Below are positions 35,865 to 47,967 of a stretch of 64,000 nt of DNA, piece after piece. Origin of the DNA: Hydnum rufescens UP504 (taxonomy: Eukaryota; Basidiomycota; Agaricomycetes; Cantharellales; Hydnaceae); assembly GCA_014904985.1 (NCBI GenBank), contig MU128959.1, positions 195,080 to 259,079 on the forward strand, written 5' to 3'. The notes below the pieces were generated by a model. That model was given only the letters and a program-made list of their open reading frames with translations. It ran no database searches and had not been told where the DNA came from. How positions within the stretch are numbered: position 1 is the stretch's first letter; the number at the start of each line of letters is the position of its first letter. Made by a program: the position numbers and the translations under genes.

Positions 35865-38800
35865 ATGGGCGACACCAGCGAGAAGCTCTTGACCCATGGT
35901 CTGAACTACCCACCTGGCTTCCTGGAGTCACTCAAGGTCCTCCACAACCGCCCTGCTCCCCACACACCCATCTATGCGGTTTCTGCCGCCCAGTACGCCC
36001 AAATTTACCACAGCTACTCCCTCGCCGATGTAGAAGACTCTGTACTCTTCCCTTTCCTTCATGGGCTTGAGGGTGACAATCACGCACAGAATCTATTCTT
36101 CTCGCATGGCCGCACAAAAGACGGATTACCTCCGCACTCCCATGTTCCTCGTTATCGTGGCCTCGTTTCTGTAGCGTGCCCTGCTGAAGACGACGACGGA
36201 GTGGCCAGTATTGACATAGACTCATCAGACTCCTCAGATTCCGAGCTTGACCATATCTTGTTAGAAGATGAGAGTGCCACTCCAAGCTACGCACAGCCTT
36301 TCAGCACAGACGATTGGGCTCATGCTCGCCAGCACTCTTCATCCATTTCATCTGTCACAAGCTCATCCTCCCCCTCTCTGCCTCTACTACCGCTACGTCT
36401 CTCTGGTCAGAAGCGCCAAACAACCAATCCTGCCCCCATCGGAAGCGAACGAGTCCCCACCACCCCCACCCTCGCGTACACCTTCTCACCGTCTCATATC
36501 CAGCATATCACCTCAGGAAATCCTCTCATCCCCTGAATCTGTATTCGTAAAACCCTATATCCCCCCTGGAATATCTCTGTAAGCGTTTCACTGGACGGAG
36601 AGGCGTTTATAATTCTGATAGGACTTCCATTAGCCGCAATTTTGGCACGCAAGTGGTGTGTTAACCTTTATCTCATATTCCCAGCCATGCTTCTCATTAT
36701 CGATATCACCATGCCAACGCAGCAAATTTACGCTACTTTAGCGGATATCGGTGTGCCCTTCATTCGATACAGATCTATCTAATACGTCCTGACCTCGTCT
36801 CGGTATCAGTACTTTACTCACCTAATGGCTCAACTCGAGCGGTCTGTGACATCGCAGAAAGAATCAAAGAGGCTGTGGAGAACAAAGCGATCGAGCGTAA
36901 CGGTGGTCACGCTGTAGAAGCAGGAGATAATCCCGGTGAGTTCTCCAATGGCCCTTTGGCTTACAATGTCTTCGTCGTCACCGGTCAGTTCATATCTCCA
37001 GTCTCCATTTGTCTCAATCCACACTGACGGCCTATCAGATTCATTTGATGTCTTTGAGCGAGACCATCCCGAGCTAGTAGCAATCGACGGTCGCGGTAAT
37101 CCTAAATACCATACTGACTTCATGGCTCGAGAAAGGGAGGAAATGAGACAAATGACCCAGGCCACGCAGATATGTGACAACATCTGGGTGGGTATCACTC
37201 CCATCGTGTGATGGCCAAGGTACTTATCCATACGTTTTGGGCCTAGCTTGGAAACACTGCAGACGTACCTGTGGCCCAAAATTGTTGTTCGCCAATGGAA
37301 GTAGATCCCTTCGACTGGAGTGAGAACCCGCATGGCTGGGACATTTGCATTGAGTGCAGAGATGACACAAACATCCCGCATCCTTCTCGACTTCGCCTAG
37401 CCGAGGAGCACATCGCTAAATTGGATGCAGCCTGGGCCGCTTGTTGTGCTTCTAGTCCTGCACCCTCTCCTTCTGGGCCCGGTTCGCCGCCTCTTAGCCC
37501 TACTCTGTTGAGTCTTAGCAATCTCCACGTCAACGCATCACCTCTACATGGGAGCCCATGTGATACAAACGTACGCGCACGCTCCGCTTCGCCTTGTACA
37601 TTTGGTGAGAGACGTCGTTCCGTTGTACAGAAATCGCTTCGCAGATCTTCTATGCCTCCAATACAACCCCGTCCTCCTCCACATCCAAACTCGATCATCC
37701 ATCTTACGTTTCCGTCATCTCCAACTTATGCGACCGCCAAAATATTGAACGTGCTCGAATTCATCGCCCGTTACGCCGATCCTGACAGCTTTTTCTCAAA
37801 TCCAATATCTCTTTCATCTGCTTCTTCCCCCAAGAGAAGGGGCTCGCTCTCGTCCTCCCTGTCATCAAATGTACCAACATACCACTATCAACCGCCTGGG
37901 CCTTCGCTATCCACTCGTCCTCTCCGGATTCTCCTGCACTCTCTTGATGGCTATACTGAGACCTCTGTCTTGGCCTTATCATACTTAATGCGCGCGAAGC
38001 GTTACTCTCTTCCGGAGGCATATCTCGAGCTTCAGATTGAACGTTCTCGAAGTTTCTTTGTCTGCCCGGGGGACTTGGAAGTGCTTGGGCGCGTAGAGAG
38101 TGCGCTAGGATCAGCTGATAACGAACGCCGAAGAGAAGAAAAGGTTGCCCGCCGCGAGAAGGAACGTGCTGCAGGGACGGCCACATCCACCCCCCGAACT
38201 CAAAATGATGAGTCTGGACCAAAATCCACCGGCAGTGCTACTTCAATTTCCCACCAACATTCCAACAGCATGCCTGGGGCAAGGTGGGGCCGGTGGTCTG
38301 GACCGTGGCGAACTGGAGGCTTGGGACCTGTTGTTGGAAATAACCCGCATTCCACTGTCTCTCAGTCATCACCCACCGCCGAGGTCCTTGCTTCGCAGAC
38401 GGGATCGAAAACGCCCCAGCAAGTCCATCAGCGCGCCCGTGCTCTTACCTCTCCTGTCTCTATGCCTTCGCGGATGAATCACAACGCGTGGTTCACCGAT
38501 CTTAGGTTCGATGGTTCATTTCCTAGTCGCGTCCTTCCCCACCTCTACCTTGGTAACTTGTATGTCATCCAACATTTCAGTCCAATGATATATGGTGTGT
38601 TGATAATTGTGGATATAGGAATCATGCAAGCAACGCGTATATGCTACACGCTCTGGGCATCACCCACGTCGTGAGTGTGGGGAGTGCGCGCTTGTTCCGC
38701 CCACTGCGACTCCTCACGAAGCAGGCGCCCCTTATGTCTTTGGCCAAACTGAAGGAGTTAATTGTGGCCCACAGCTCGTGGTCAATGCGGGGCCTAATCA

Positions 38801-39482
38801 TCAAGGGAGCCTCTGGATGGAGGAGAGGGAAGGGAGAATCAAGGTCCTCGACATCAAAGTACGAATCTTTGGATCCGCCCAATATACGATATTGATTGGT
38901 CTCCTTATCATAGGGCGTATCCGATGACGGAATCGACAGTCTACGACCCCAGTTTGCCCTCATTTGTGACTGGATCGAGAAGGCGCGACTTGAGGGTGGG
39001 AAAGTGTAAGCAACTCCCATTGATCACCTCTAGCCATGGTGCCTGATGTTGATTACGGCATCATTAGTCTTGTGCATTGCAGGGTAGGAGTGAGCAGGAG
39101 TGCCACTGTCACGGTGAGTCCCCCAGTTGGTGTGGCGGACAACTGGTGTTCATATATCTTACACCTGCAGATTGCATACGTTATGAAACACCATGAGATG
39201 AGTCTCGTCGACGCATATCTATTGGTCCGCTCTCGTCGTCTGAGTATCCTTATACGTGTGTATCAACGAGTCAAGCATTTCTGTCATTCTTGTTCACATT
39301 TCTTTTTGCAAATAGAGCCAAATATGCGCCTGTTGTACAATTTGGTAGGGTGGGAGATCGAGCTCGCGAAGGAAGCAGCTGGGACGAAGGGGACTAAGCC
39401 CGAACTCACTGCAGGGACTAGACTGAACTGGCCGTACCTTGCGCGGGAAGTCCACCGCCTAAACGAGCGTTATTTGCATTAG
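35865..39482 (+). CDS. PPS1: PPS1-like dual-specificity protein phosphatase
   Basis: Exons: 35865-36452, 36517-36578, 36622-36657, 36685-36983, 37039-37191, 37263-38559, 38619-38858, 38914-39005, 39068-39113, 39171-39255 and 39316-39482. The N-terminal half matches the fungal PPS1 family (YPPGFLESLKVLHNRPAP, YNVFVVTDSFDVFERDHP, AREREEMRQMTQATQICDNIWVG split by its variable parts). A middle block has CIECRDDTNIP and RILLHSLDGYTETSVLALSY, the latter a degenerate phosphatase-like segment. The C-terminal DSP domain starts RVLPHLYLGNLNHASNAYML and has the catalytic loop HCRVGVSRSAT (HCX5R) across 39068-39113. The exon 1 donor is weak (GTCCCC). A missing G in a G-run near 38680 breaks the frame after THVVSVG; restoring it gives the family sequence. 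In yeast the enzyme affects S-phase control. Confidence 0.9.
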
Positions 39483-40403
39483 ATCATTGTTCGAATCACT
39501 CCCCCCCCCCCTTCTTGTGCCATCCGCAGACTTGTACACACATTTCCACCCTCCATGCATCCACCTAATATTCGCGGTCTCATTTCTCTCAGCATCGACA
39601 TATAACCGTCGCCTTTCCCCACGCACTCTTCTGTCCAGTTTTCAGATCCATCTTGTACAGTATCAGTTGCCACCCCGAAGTAACCCTTCGGCTATCATTT
39701 CCATTGGACTGTTACGATGTGTTTTGGCGGCAGCGTGAGGCTATGCCAAAGTGGCTGTGCCTTTTCGGAATCCCAAGCCTGTCAGGAGCTGCCAAACAGA
39801 AGAGTAAGCATTTCAGGCCTATACTTGGGAGAATATGCACAAAAAGGTATGGGCAAATCTCAAAGAAGCATTGGTATACTGACTTGGTGGAAATGCAACA
39901 GAGACTTCATGTCTGAATTTCTATAATTGTAAATCTTACATTTCAGGTTCTTCAGTTCATGGATATTGAAGTGGCCTTAATGGCTCAGAAGCAGTATGGG
40001 CAGCCAAAAAGTATCGTGGCCACAAGTGTCTCCCACCTGAAATGGAACATGACATAGATTTTGAGCATACAGAGGCTTTCAGGTGTGATTTACTTATTAT
40101 CCAACACTCACTACAAAAAATGCTACAAAAACAAACTGAATGCGAAATACTCTTCGGAATGCGCTCTGGAGGGGTGATTTTGAAACCAAATTTCCCGGAA
40201 ACTCAAATGTTCAAAGATTCCCAGCTCAATTGGAGAATGGACGAGTGCTCCGGGTCTTAAAACCAACACTAAGAAGCTTGACACTTAACATGCCCATTAT
40301 GGTTCCTTAATGATGAAGGGCCTAGGCAGAAGGATTGTCTCCAGCTGGAAAATTCTATTGCACCTGGGCTCAGGTGAAGCCCCCCCAAGTACTCGGACGT
40401 ACA
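39483..40403. other. convergent intergenic region, no gene seen
   Basis: About 920 bp between two convergent genes. It holds both 3' UTRs. Open frames of 60-90 codons are overlapping and have no motif. A C-run follows the PPS1 stop. Confidence 0.4.
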
Positions 40404-41365
40404 TCAAGATGTGCTAGATGCCTGAGGAAAGAAATGGGTCGATCGAGATAGTTTTGTGAATATAATCATCCGTATTACAAGAGAGAAGGGATCTAAGGAA
40501 AAGAGGGAAACATCATGTCCTTCCGGGAACGTCATTTTCTCTCGTTGCTTGAAAGCAGCCCATGCCTCTTGGGTCGCTACGCTAATCCTGGTCTTCATGC
40601 TCCCCAAGGTGTCTAATGCAGGCCGGACATCAAGCGAAAATACTGGTGTGCCGTCGAGTTCAGGCGGCGCCTCGTAGTAATCGATGACGTAGCGCACTTC
40701 CTCGCCAGAATGTCGCCTAATCACCCAATCATGACGATCAAACGGAGGCTTGGTGTTGAATCTAGAAGGGAGGATCCGCCCAGCAAACAAATAGAGCCGG
40801 GCTTTCGGCGAAAGTTCACCTGGTCGCCCTTGAAAGCGGGTCAATTGGGGTTCGGGAGCGCTTCTTCAAAATTCATGCCGCCAGCGAAAAGTAACACACA
40901 CCAAGGTCAGTCATCCTGGCATCGACAGAATCGCAAATCTACATACAGATTATTTTGATTCTCCCATCGAAGCACCTCTTTCCAAGCCATTTCATTTAAG
41001 AAATTATGGATTTCTACCATAGTCTCTACATGTTCCTCTGGTGTTTCCCAGCCTTTGCGCAGGAGAGCATTGTAGAACTGCTGTGGGCTCGGATATTCCC
41101 ACTTCGGAGGAACAGCAGATCCGTCCGGAGAAGGGGATCGTGGTATACTGGACTCGGTACGTTCGACGGGAAGACTAGTGGTTTGAGCGGGCCCAGGCTT
41201 TTGGGAGAGTGTTGGCATGTAATTCAGAGGGTTAATCTTCTCTGTTGAGGTGCTCTGGTGCATTGGACAAGAAGGCGGGGGAGAACCGGATGCTGAGGAA
41301 ACCGGAGGATGTGATGGTGGTAATATTGGCACTGGGGGCGGTGGGGTGCTTTGCGCTTGACCCAT
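40404..41365 (-). CDS. CYC3: holocytochrome c synthase (cytochrome c haem lyase)
   Basis: Mitochondrial intermembrane-space enzyme that attaches haem to apocytochrome c. Two exons, 40947-41365 and 40404-40860, are joined by a GT-AG intron of 86 bp in phase 2. The start ATG at 41365 gives [11 protein letters not shown], then a Pro-rich stretch with the CPMH haem-binding motif typical of this family. The core follows with [37 protein letters not shown], and across the intron [29 protein letters not shown] (containing the family's conserved His) and [16 protein letters not shown], then [14 protein letters not shown]. The last 35 residues are less typical, so a further 3' intron near 40470 is possible. 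Other minus-strand reading extends upstream of the ATG into the repeat at 41420-41510 but is not conserved. Confidence 0.93.
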
Positions 41366-41409
41366 CCCAGACGGAAAAAACGGAGTTCGGTTGCACCGGG
41401 GATCTCCGG

Positions 41410-41512
41410 TCGACCCCTGATGGCTCAAGACTCGGGCTTCGAGTCGACTCAAGTCCGAGTCAAGCCGTTTTCAAGCGGAGTCAAGCCAAGTCTCTTTCTC
41501 ATGGTTTGGCTG
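41410..41512. repeat. GAGTCAAG-type short repeat cluster
   Basis: The octamer family GAGTCAAG / GACTCAAG / GAGTCGACTCAAG recurs about six times within 100 bp between the haem-lyase start and the end of the MSH4 fragment. It may be promoter sequence or a trace of rearrangement. Confidence 0.6.
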
Positions 41513-41553
41513 CATCCCGTTCCGACATAAATATAACAGGTCATACGAGGTAA

Positions 41554-41994
41554 TTATCTAACACCCTGCACCAAGACAGTCGAACGACGACTGGGAGATG
41601 GATCGGATGGTAGAGATAAATCGGGGATGACCACCATGCTTGGGTAGTGCACATGCAGATGATGGAGTGTCTTCACATAAGTCTGACAGTCGGACATCTA
41701 GACAAGACATGTCAAATTTCTGATTCCTAATGAAAGTCAGAGATGTGCGGACCTGAAAAATAGTGGGTCTTCCAGCGCTTCTATCTAGAGAGACAATCCC
41801 GATTTCTCGCCCAACCCCTTGGGGGGTGTATCATGAATACCATCGAAAGAGGCGTGAAATATCCAGTCACCTCTATTTTCATATATGGCGATGACACACC
41901 CATTCTGTGGATTTGAAGCTGCAGTAACCGGTCGACTCGATGGGCGTCTCACAGAGCCGCTACGAGAAGGTGCAACAGACATTGATGAACTCAT
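41554..41994 (-). pseudogene. MSH4: 5' fragment of MutS homologue MSH4
   Basis: Three minus-strand exons in one frame: 41871-41994, 41753-41817 and a third starting at 41697. They join by GT-AG introns of 53 and 55 bp. The protein reads MSSSMSVAPSRSG, then SRPVTAASNPQNGCVIAIYE, then NRGVGREIGIVSLDRSAGRP, then SDCQTYVKTLHHLHVHYPSM and VVIPDLSLPSD. This matches the N-terminal mismatch-recognition-like region of MSH4, the meiotic crossover factor that works with MSH5. The frame then stops at 41554. Nothing further of the roughly 800-residue protein follows: within 190 bp the haem-lyase gene begins on the same strand. The connector, lever, clamp and ATPase domains are absent. I read this as a truncated remnant, possibly at a rearrangement breakpoint; a very distant continuation outside the window cannot be excluded. 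Confidence 0.72.
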
Positions 41995-42223
41995 TTGGAA
42001 CGAACGCCTGGCAGCGTGGGAAACAGACCGGCCGGAGCCGCGGGATTCTGTGGCAGTGCAACATGGGGCCCATCCCTTTGTAAATGTCCACTGAGCCGGG
42101 TGTCTACCCAATGGTTCCACAGTCCCGCCTATCAATGGGTACTTCTGGCCTATCGGAGGACGGTGTTGTATTGTCACCGGTACAGCAACGTCCGAGGCCT
42201 CCGGATATTTCTCGGTCTGACCT

Positions 42224-43268
42224 ATGTCATCCTTTCCGATTCAGGCTGCGAGAGCGAATCAGAGACAAAATGGACCTCGGTTTGATGAAGTGTTACCCCC
42301 TTCTTCCCCCTTGTCTTCCCTATGTGATACTGATTGTTGTACAATAGGTGAATATCGAGTTTCCCATAGCAAATGGGGTGGCGAACGTGGAGACCATGCT
42401 TATTTATCCAATCAACCCTTTTGAGCCGAGTAATCCCTTGGCGCGCTCCACAAACCGGTTGGCTGTTTTGCTCCACCCTTGGGGAAGGATGGGAGGTCAC
42501 TACCACGACCCGTGCGTCAAGTTTATACTTAGCGCCACGTCACCAAAATATCTCCTAATAATCCCGCAGTGTTCTGATGTCGCTAGTCACCACGTTCCTT
42601 AGACGAGATTTTCACATTCTCTCTTATAACTCGAGAGGTGTGGGTCATTCCGGAGGCAGTTCATCATTGACAGGTCTAGCAGAGGCCGAAGATCTACGGA
42701 CCCTTGTGGATCACGCTCTCCAACAAATCCCTTCTGTTGTTGAAATCGTTTTATTGGTGAGTTGCATGGCTACCCCTTTGTACAATCCCATAGTTGGTGG
42801 TTGACTGACGTGTATCAAAAGGGTTACTCTTTCGGGTGCCTTCCCGTATCTTTACATCCCCCTCGCCTCAATTTCTCCATGGACCGCCCCTATATCAGTC
42901 CAGACCTTGTCATCCGTCATGTGCTCCTGTCCTACCCTGTAGGCGTACTCTGGGCCCTTACATTCTTCCACTCGGACCGATACACGAAAGCCGTTCTCGA
43001 TCTCCTCTCTTCTCCATACGCAGACGTACTCGTCCTGTACGGGGACACGGATCAATTTACAAAAATCTCAAAATACGATGCGTGGGTCTCTAAATTGCGT
43101 CAAGCCGCCGGGGGTGACACCCCTGGCGAAGCTAGCTCTCCTCCTCGAGGGAGGTTGACCACACAGGTATTCCACGACACTGATCACTTCTGGGACGGAG
43201 GCCAGAAACGTGAGATGTGGGGGTTTCTGGCCATTTGGCTAGATCAGGGACCAACATCGACGCAATAA
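42224..43268 (+). CDS. alpha/beta-hydrolase fold protein
   Basis: Four exons: 42224-42289, 42348-42511, 42570-42756 and 42822-43268, all GT-AG. The protein starts MSSFPIQAARA, continues VNIEFPIANGVANVETMLIY, and has LAVLLHPWGRMGG, with HPWG forming the oxyanion-side turn. LSYNSRGVGHSGG follows, then the nucleophile elbow GYSFG at the intron 3 junction (G-x-S-x-G). Late Asp and His are offered by VLYGDTDQFT and HDTDHFWDGG, completing a plausible Ser-Asp-His triad. The family is common in fungi as small uncharacterised serine hydrolases; the substrate is unknown. It is divergent from the MSH4 fragment, with about 230 bp between starts. Confidence 0.88.
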
Positions 43269-44302
43269 CCGGGCTAGGGGCCTTCCCCCAAACTCACCTC
43301 TTCATTATCGGGTGCTCGCTGTCTCTGCTTTACTTTATTGGGTCATTCTTCGCCCAGGGGGGCACAGGGTTTTGCTATCTCTCTTTTTTTTTTGGGTGGA
43401 CTCTGGATCTTTCACTATTTTTGGGCACGAGGATATTCATTTTCCCCCCGTTTCACACATTCACGCATTTGTGACATCTTTTTCTCTCCTACAGTATAAC
43501 TTCAGTGTTGTGGTTCATTTCGATACCCCAGCCTAACGTGGTTGGCACAATGTCTTTAGGATCACGTCTAGGGTTTGATTTTTTTTTTTGGTTTCCGAGG
43601 TCATTTTCTGGGGTTGGATGTGCTCCTGCCAATGAATCCCCGATTCTAGGGCGAATCAAGGAAGATATGCGTTTGTCAGTCAGTCAGTCTCTGTCACAGT
43701 CATTATGGGGCAGCTGTTCCATCTTGTGGGGGTTTCTTTTCCGCTCTGGATCCTTGTGAGTCTGTGTTTGCAATGGGAAATTCATCACATTACACTCTCT
43801 CATTAGTAAAGTTAAATATGAGGATGAGTTAAAAAGAGGCTCCAGGACAAATCAATATTATTGTTATTACATCTTGACAAATTAAAATACCGGAACCCAT
43901 GCCTAATATAATGTGGGCAAGGATGACGGACACCACAGCCATTACACCGAATGCCACGGATATTAGGAATATCCATGAACTTTTAGAATGAGATCTTGCG
44001 TATTCGGCTTCTGAGTTTTCTGTTGACATGTACTAGTGTGGTTGCTCTAGTTATCATATTTAATTCTACATCTCCCCGGGTGCTGGCGTAGGGGCATCCA
44101 GGCCCAACGACAGGGTGTAGAGTCCTCCGCTACTTGGTATCACTGGGATTGACCGTTTCACTTGCGAGACATGGTCAGACGCGGCGGCTATGCGCCCAAG
44201 ATTGATATTGTTGTGAAAGATACGCGTACATCGCCTGTATGTTCATACAATTAGGGGTGTTACACCAAGGTTCACCTTGGGAAATTTCCACACTGACTAC
44301 AC
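43269..44302. other. convergent intergenic region, T- and C-rich
   Basis: About 1 kb between the hydrolase stop and the mutarotase stop. It contains T-runs at about 43386-43394 and 43581-43590. Short minus-strand frame 43829-44029 encodes a hydrophobic segment with no family match. No gene is supported. Confidence 0.4.
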
Positions 44303-45892
44303 TTATTCATCGACTGGGGTGTGTAGGATCTCCAGTCTGACCCAATGGTTATAGAGCTCATCAGACGAGAGTATCGTATCCGCATTTTCATCTGTCGCGC
44401 CTGGGAATGCATGAAGGAATGCAGCGTGCGGAGCATGGAATTCCAGGAAAGCCGCGGAACTTGAAGGATATCCAGGACCAATCTCGGAGCCACCGTGAAT
44501 CCGCTTGCGGGTGCCTGATTCGTCAAGGCCCCCACCCGAGTAAAATTGTACACCACGTTCTGCATCACACCCACCATCAGCTGGGAAATGGGAATAAGGA
44601 GATCAAGCAAGACGCTTACGATTAGTCGAGAACAAGAGTTTCAAGTCACTTTTTCCCGAAATCAGCTGGACCCTCGGGGTGGAAGAGAATATAGAAGTGA
44701 TAAGATCTTGGTGGCCATCAACGAGACCCTTGAGTGGCACATGTGCTGGCTGACGAGGGGTGTCCGAAGTGAACAACCAATAATGATCTGCAAGGGTACA
44801 TGTCCGCTCCAGAGGGGGCAATAAGAACGGTTAAGATTGATTGCACCCACCGTAACCGCCATCATCAGGATAGCGTTCCCCGATCGTGCGGGGATTCGGA
44901 TCGGAGAAATCAAAGGTAGTGCTCTTTGTATCCACCAACTCTCCAGTGGGCAATAATGTGCGATCGCCTGCGAGCACGTGCTTCGCATCAATGAACAAGC
45001 GATGGTTCTTAATATCAGGCGTTCGACCGTTAGGAAGCGCATACGAGGCATCGAGATTGAATCCCCAATGGTGGGTGAGATTGACGGGTGTGATCACCCT
45101 CGTCCCATTCGGACTTCGGACGATCGCTCGATAGAGCAAGATCACAGATCCAAGGCTTCGTTCTCGGGTGACAGGATCCCAAGTTCTAGAAGAATTGGAG
45201 AGTGCAACGATCACTTCAATAAAAAGCTCCCCAGGATAACCTTGATCTCCAGCAGGGCTAGTATGCGTGAAAAGGGTGGCGGAGGGTGCGTGAGCAATAA
45301 GCGCGGTAAGTTCCTTTTGTGTAAATAGTTTGGAACTGTTTATGGAGTCCACGGGGGTAAACGCTGCCTGATCGAACCCTACTGGCCCTCCATGAAGTGA
45401 TACATTGGTATTCTCTGGAAGTCAATAGATTTATGGTTAAGGTTTCCGATGTGGCCCTGGGATTAGATCACGGCTGGAAACGGACCATTAGCAATAGGAG
45501 CCACCACTTCCTTGGAGCCCCCCTTCTCGATATCATGATTACCAACCGGCAAACGATTGGAGTATCTGATGAACGTATTTCAGATGTACTGGCGCTTGGG
45601 CAGAAGAACATTGCCATATACCTTCCTATGATGGTGTTTTGAAATCTGCGCGATTTTTTGTGCTGGAGTACGGGTAGTTGAGTGCTCTAAGGGATGCGCT
45701 ATGCGAATCGGGAATGGAAGAACCCACGTCCTCCAAGACATAGGGACCGATCACAATATCGTGGGTCTTGCCGTCACCGTTGATCAAGATCTTGTTTAAA
45801 GTAAGGCCGTAAGGGAGTAACTCGAGGGCTAGGGGAGGTGAAAAGCTGCCATCTTCAGGATAGAGGACGATAGGCTTCAAAGGATTGGCCAT
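44303..45892 (-). CDS. galactose mutarotase (aldose 1-epimerase)
   Basis: Interconverts alpha and beta anomers of galactose or glucose in the cytosol, feeding galactokinase. Start at 45892 (MANPLKPIVLYPEDG). Later exons are 45486-45565 (SNRLPVGNHDIEKGG), 44851-45414, 44620-44787 and 44303-44580. The large exon has VSLHGGPVGFDQAAF, then TPVNLTHHWGFNLDAS (the NLTHHxxFNL active-site His block), HRLFIDAKHVLAGD, LLPTGELVDTKSTTFDF, and the GERYPDDGGYG end that joins to DHYWLF. The last exon has VQFYSGGGLDESGTRK with the GARxAFLEF-type end (SSSAAFLEFHAPHAAFLHAF). The intron before it is only 39 bp. The join between exon 1 and 45565 is not resolved; frames there disagree by one base. It shares a bidirectional promoter with galactokinase. 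Confidence 0.9.
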
Positions 45893-45993
45893 GAAAGATT
45901 GTAGTCAGAGGGAAATACCGTGGACACATTTGCATCCGCCCCCGGACTTGTGCCCTAAAGACAACATTACCTCATTTCTTCGCGAATGACACC
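45893..45993. promoter_or_regulatory. bidirectional promoter between mutarotase and galactokinase
   Basis: Only 101 bp separate the two divergent start codons, so both promoters and 5' UTRs must overlap here or extend into the coding regions. The interval contains CGCCCCCGGAC, which resembles the CGG-type half sites bound by Zn2Cys6 proteins, but no pair of CGG triplets with a clear spacing is evident. Confidence 0.6.
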
Positions 45994-47967
45994 ATGACTG
46001 ATGCTCCAATTCCTACGCTCTCCAGCCTCGCTGGAGTGTATCCAGTGGGAAGGGCATTCATTGAGTCGTGCGCCTATTCGTGTCTGAGAATTCCTCTCGT
46101 TCAAATAGTTCCGTTAGGGCGCGATGGCAGCATCTTACCGACGAATTTGCGAAGAGGTTTGGACACCCCGCCACCCATATTTGCCGTGCGCCTGGGCGCG
46201 TGAAGTATGCCATTTATCAATTGCCTGGAGCATCGGCTGGTCTGATACAGCGTAGTCTTATAGGGGAACACATCGATTATGCACTCTTCGGCGTTTTCCC
46301 AGCAGCTGTAGATAGAGATATATTGATCGCATGCGCCCCTCGAAGCGATTCATCTGAAATTAGATCCCAGAATATGGATGAATCAAACACACTGGACAGA
46401 CCTTCACCGCCAGTCGTATCAACGACGTAACTGGTGATGGCAAGGACGCATGGTTTCTAGACATCGACAAAAGGAGCCTGCGTTGGGAGAGCTATGTTAA
46501 GGCGGGGTACTTTGTAAGACGGCAGCATTAATTTGTCTCTTTCTTAGAACATGCTTCCATCCCCAGAATCCCAGGGTGTCTTGAATCGTTTTTTCCGGTC
46601 GAGCGGTGCAGAACCAACGGGTATCAATATGCTTGTTGATGGAACTGTCCCTTCGGGCTCTGGTCTCTCTTCGAGTGCTGCCATGGTTGTGGCTTCTACC
46701 CTCACCTTCCTCACGATGAACAATAAGCTGGCGCAGCTGAATAAAGGCGATCTCGTAGGAACCCTTTCCTTATGGGGTGTGCAATTCCGATGCTGACTTA
46801 ATCCATCGGCAGGTTCATATGGCGGTTGAGAACGAAAAGCGTGTCGGAGTGAACTCTGGAGGGATGGACCAAGCCGCTTCTATCCTTTCCCTTCCTCACC
46901 ATCCCCTATACATCTCTTTCTATCCCAAGCTCGCACCCACTCAGATACCTCTTATCTCTACAAACCCTGCCACATGCTTCGTCATCGCCAATTCCATGAA
47001 GGTCAGCGATAAGCTCGTTAATGCGAAGGCTCAATATAATTTGCGTGTCGTTGAGACCCTCGTCGGCGCTAGAGTCTAGCGCGCGGATTGGGTGTCGAGA
47101 TCGGCCTAAACGAGAAGATCACTTTTCGAGAAGTACTGAGTCGATGGTCTCGTGAGACCCAAGGTTCAGATACGGAGGACGTGAAGGCACTGGAGATCGC
47201 ACTGGAACAAATCATCCCGGAAGTCGAAAGGGTTCTCTGGTGTTGGGAATGGTAAGGACGGGCTAACGTTAGACGAGATGATTGAAGCGACTGGCCTATC
47301 CAATTCGAACTTCAACGATATTTATTTCAGTTGGGTAGAAGGTAGGCTCCATTGTGACGTCAATCGCGGCCCTCGCTGATCAGTTTTTCTGGTCCATGTC
47401 TGCAGTTGAGGCGACTTACTTCCAGCTGCACAAGCGCGCCAAGCACGTGTACACCGAGGCTCTCCGCGTTCTTAAATTCCGCAAACACTCCCTCTCATCT
47501 TCTAGTGAAGATTCCCACAAAGAATTGGGTCGTCTAATGGACGAGAGCCACGCGAGTTGTCGTGATCTTTTCGAATGCTCTTGCCCTGAACTAGATGAAC
47601 TCGTGGTTCTTGCAAAGCGCGCTGGTGCATGGGGAAGTCGTCTTACAGGTTCGCGAATATAACTTCCCAATGGGAAATCGTATTTATTAATGTCCAATGG
47701 AAAGGTGCGGGGTGGGGTGGTTGTACAGTGTCCCTGGTGATAGAATCCGAAGTTCCTGCTTTTATCGCCAGCATTAGACGAGCATATGCACCGTATGAAG
47801 CGCTTGACGATATAAGGCTGCAGGACGTGGTATTTTCCACGAAACCAGGAGGTGGTGCGGGAGGTGAGTTCGCTCTGCGCTCATTCCCCTGAGGTGTTGA
47901 TTCAAATCGTCTGAATCCCGCAGTATTTTCATTGGACGAGTGGGAGAATTTTTTTGATGTATCGTGA
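45994..47967 (+). CDS. GAL1: galactokinase (Leloir pathway)
   Basis: GHMP kinase that phosphorylates galactose at C1. Exons: 45994-46044, 46089-46204, 46256-46513, 46548-46754, 46813-47341, 47406-47648, 47705-47863 and 47924-47967. Motifs in order: RWQHLTDEF, the galactokinase signature assembled across intron 2 as GRVNLIGEHIDY, the ATP-binding GHMP loop VPSGSGLSSSAAM, VNSGGMDQAASIL with its catalytic-site Asp, and the C-terminal SRLTGAGWGGCTVSLV assembled across the next-to-last intron pair. Three one-base frame breaks lie within exons: near 46390 (before HTGQTF), at 47074 where a C appears missing (stop created after VGARV) and near 47240. All restore family sequence if corrected, so the gene is probably real with consensus errors, although inactivation is possible. 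Confidence 0.93.

Noticed and set aside
44272..44610. 112-codon minus-strand frame as a separate protein
   Set aside because: It is the wrong frame of the last mutarotase exon; the correct frame gives the conserved epimerase end.
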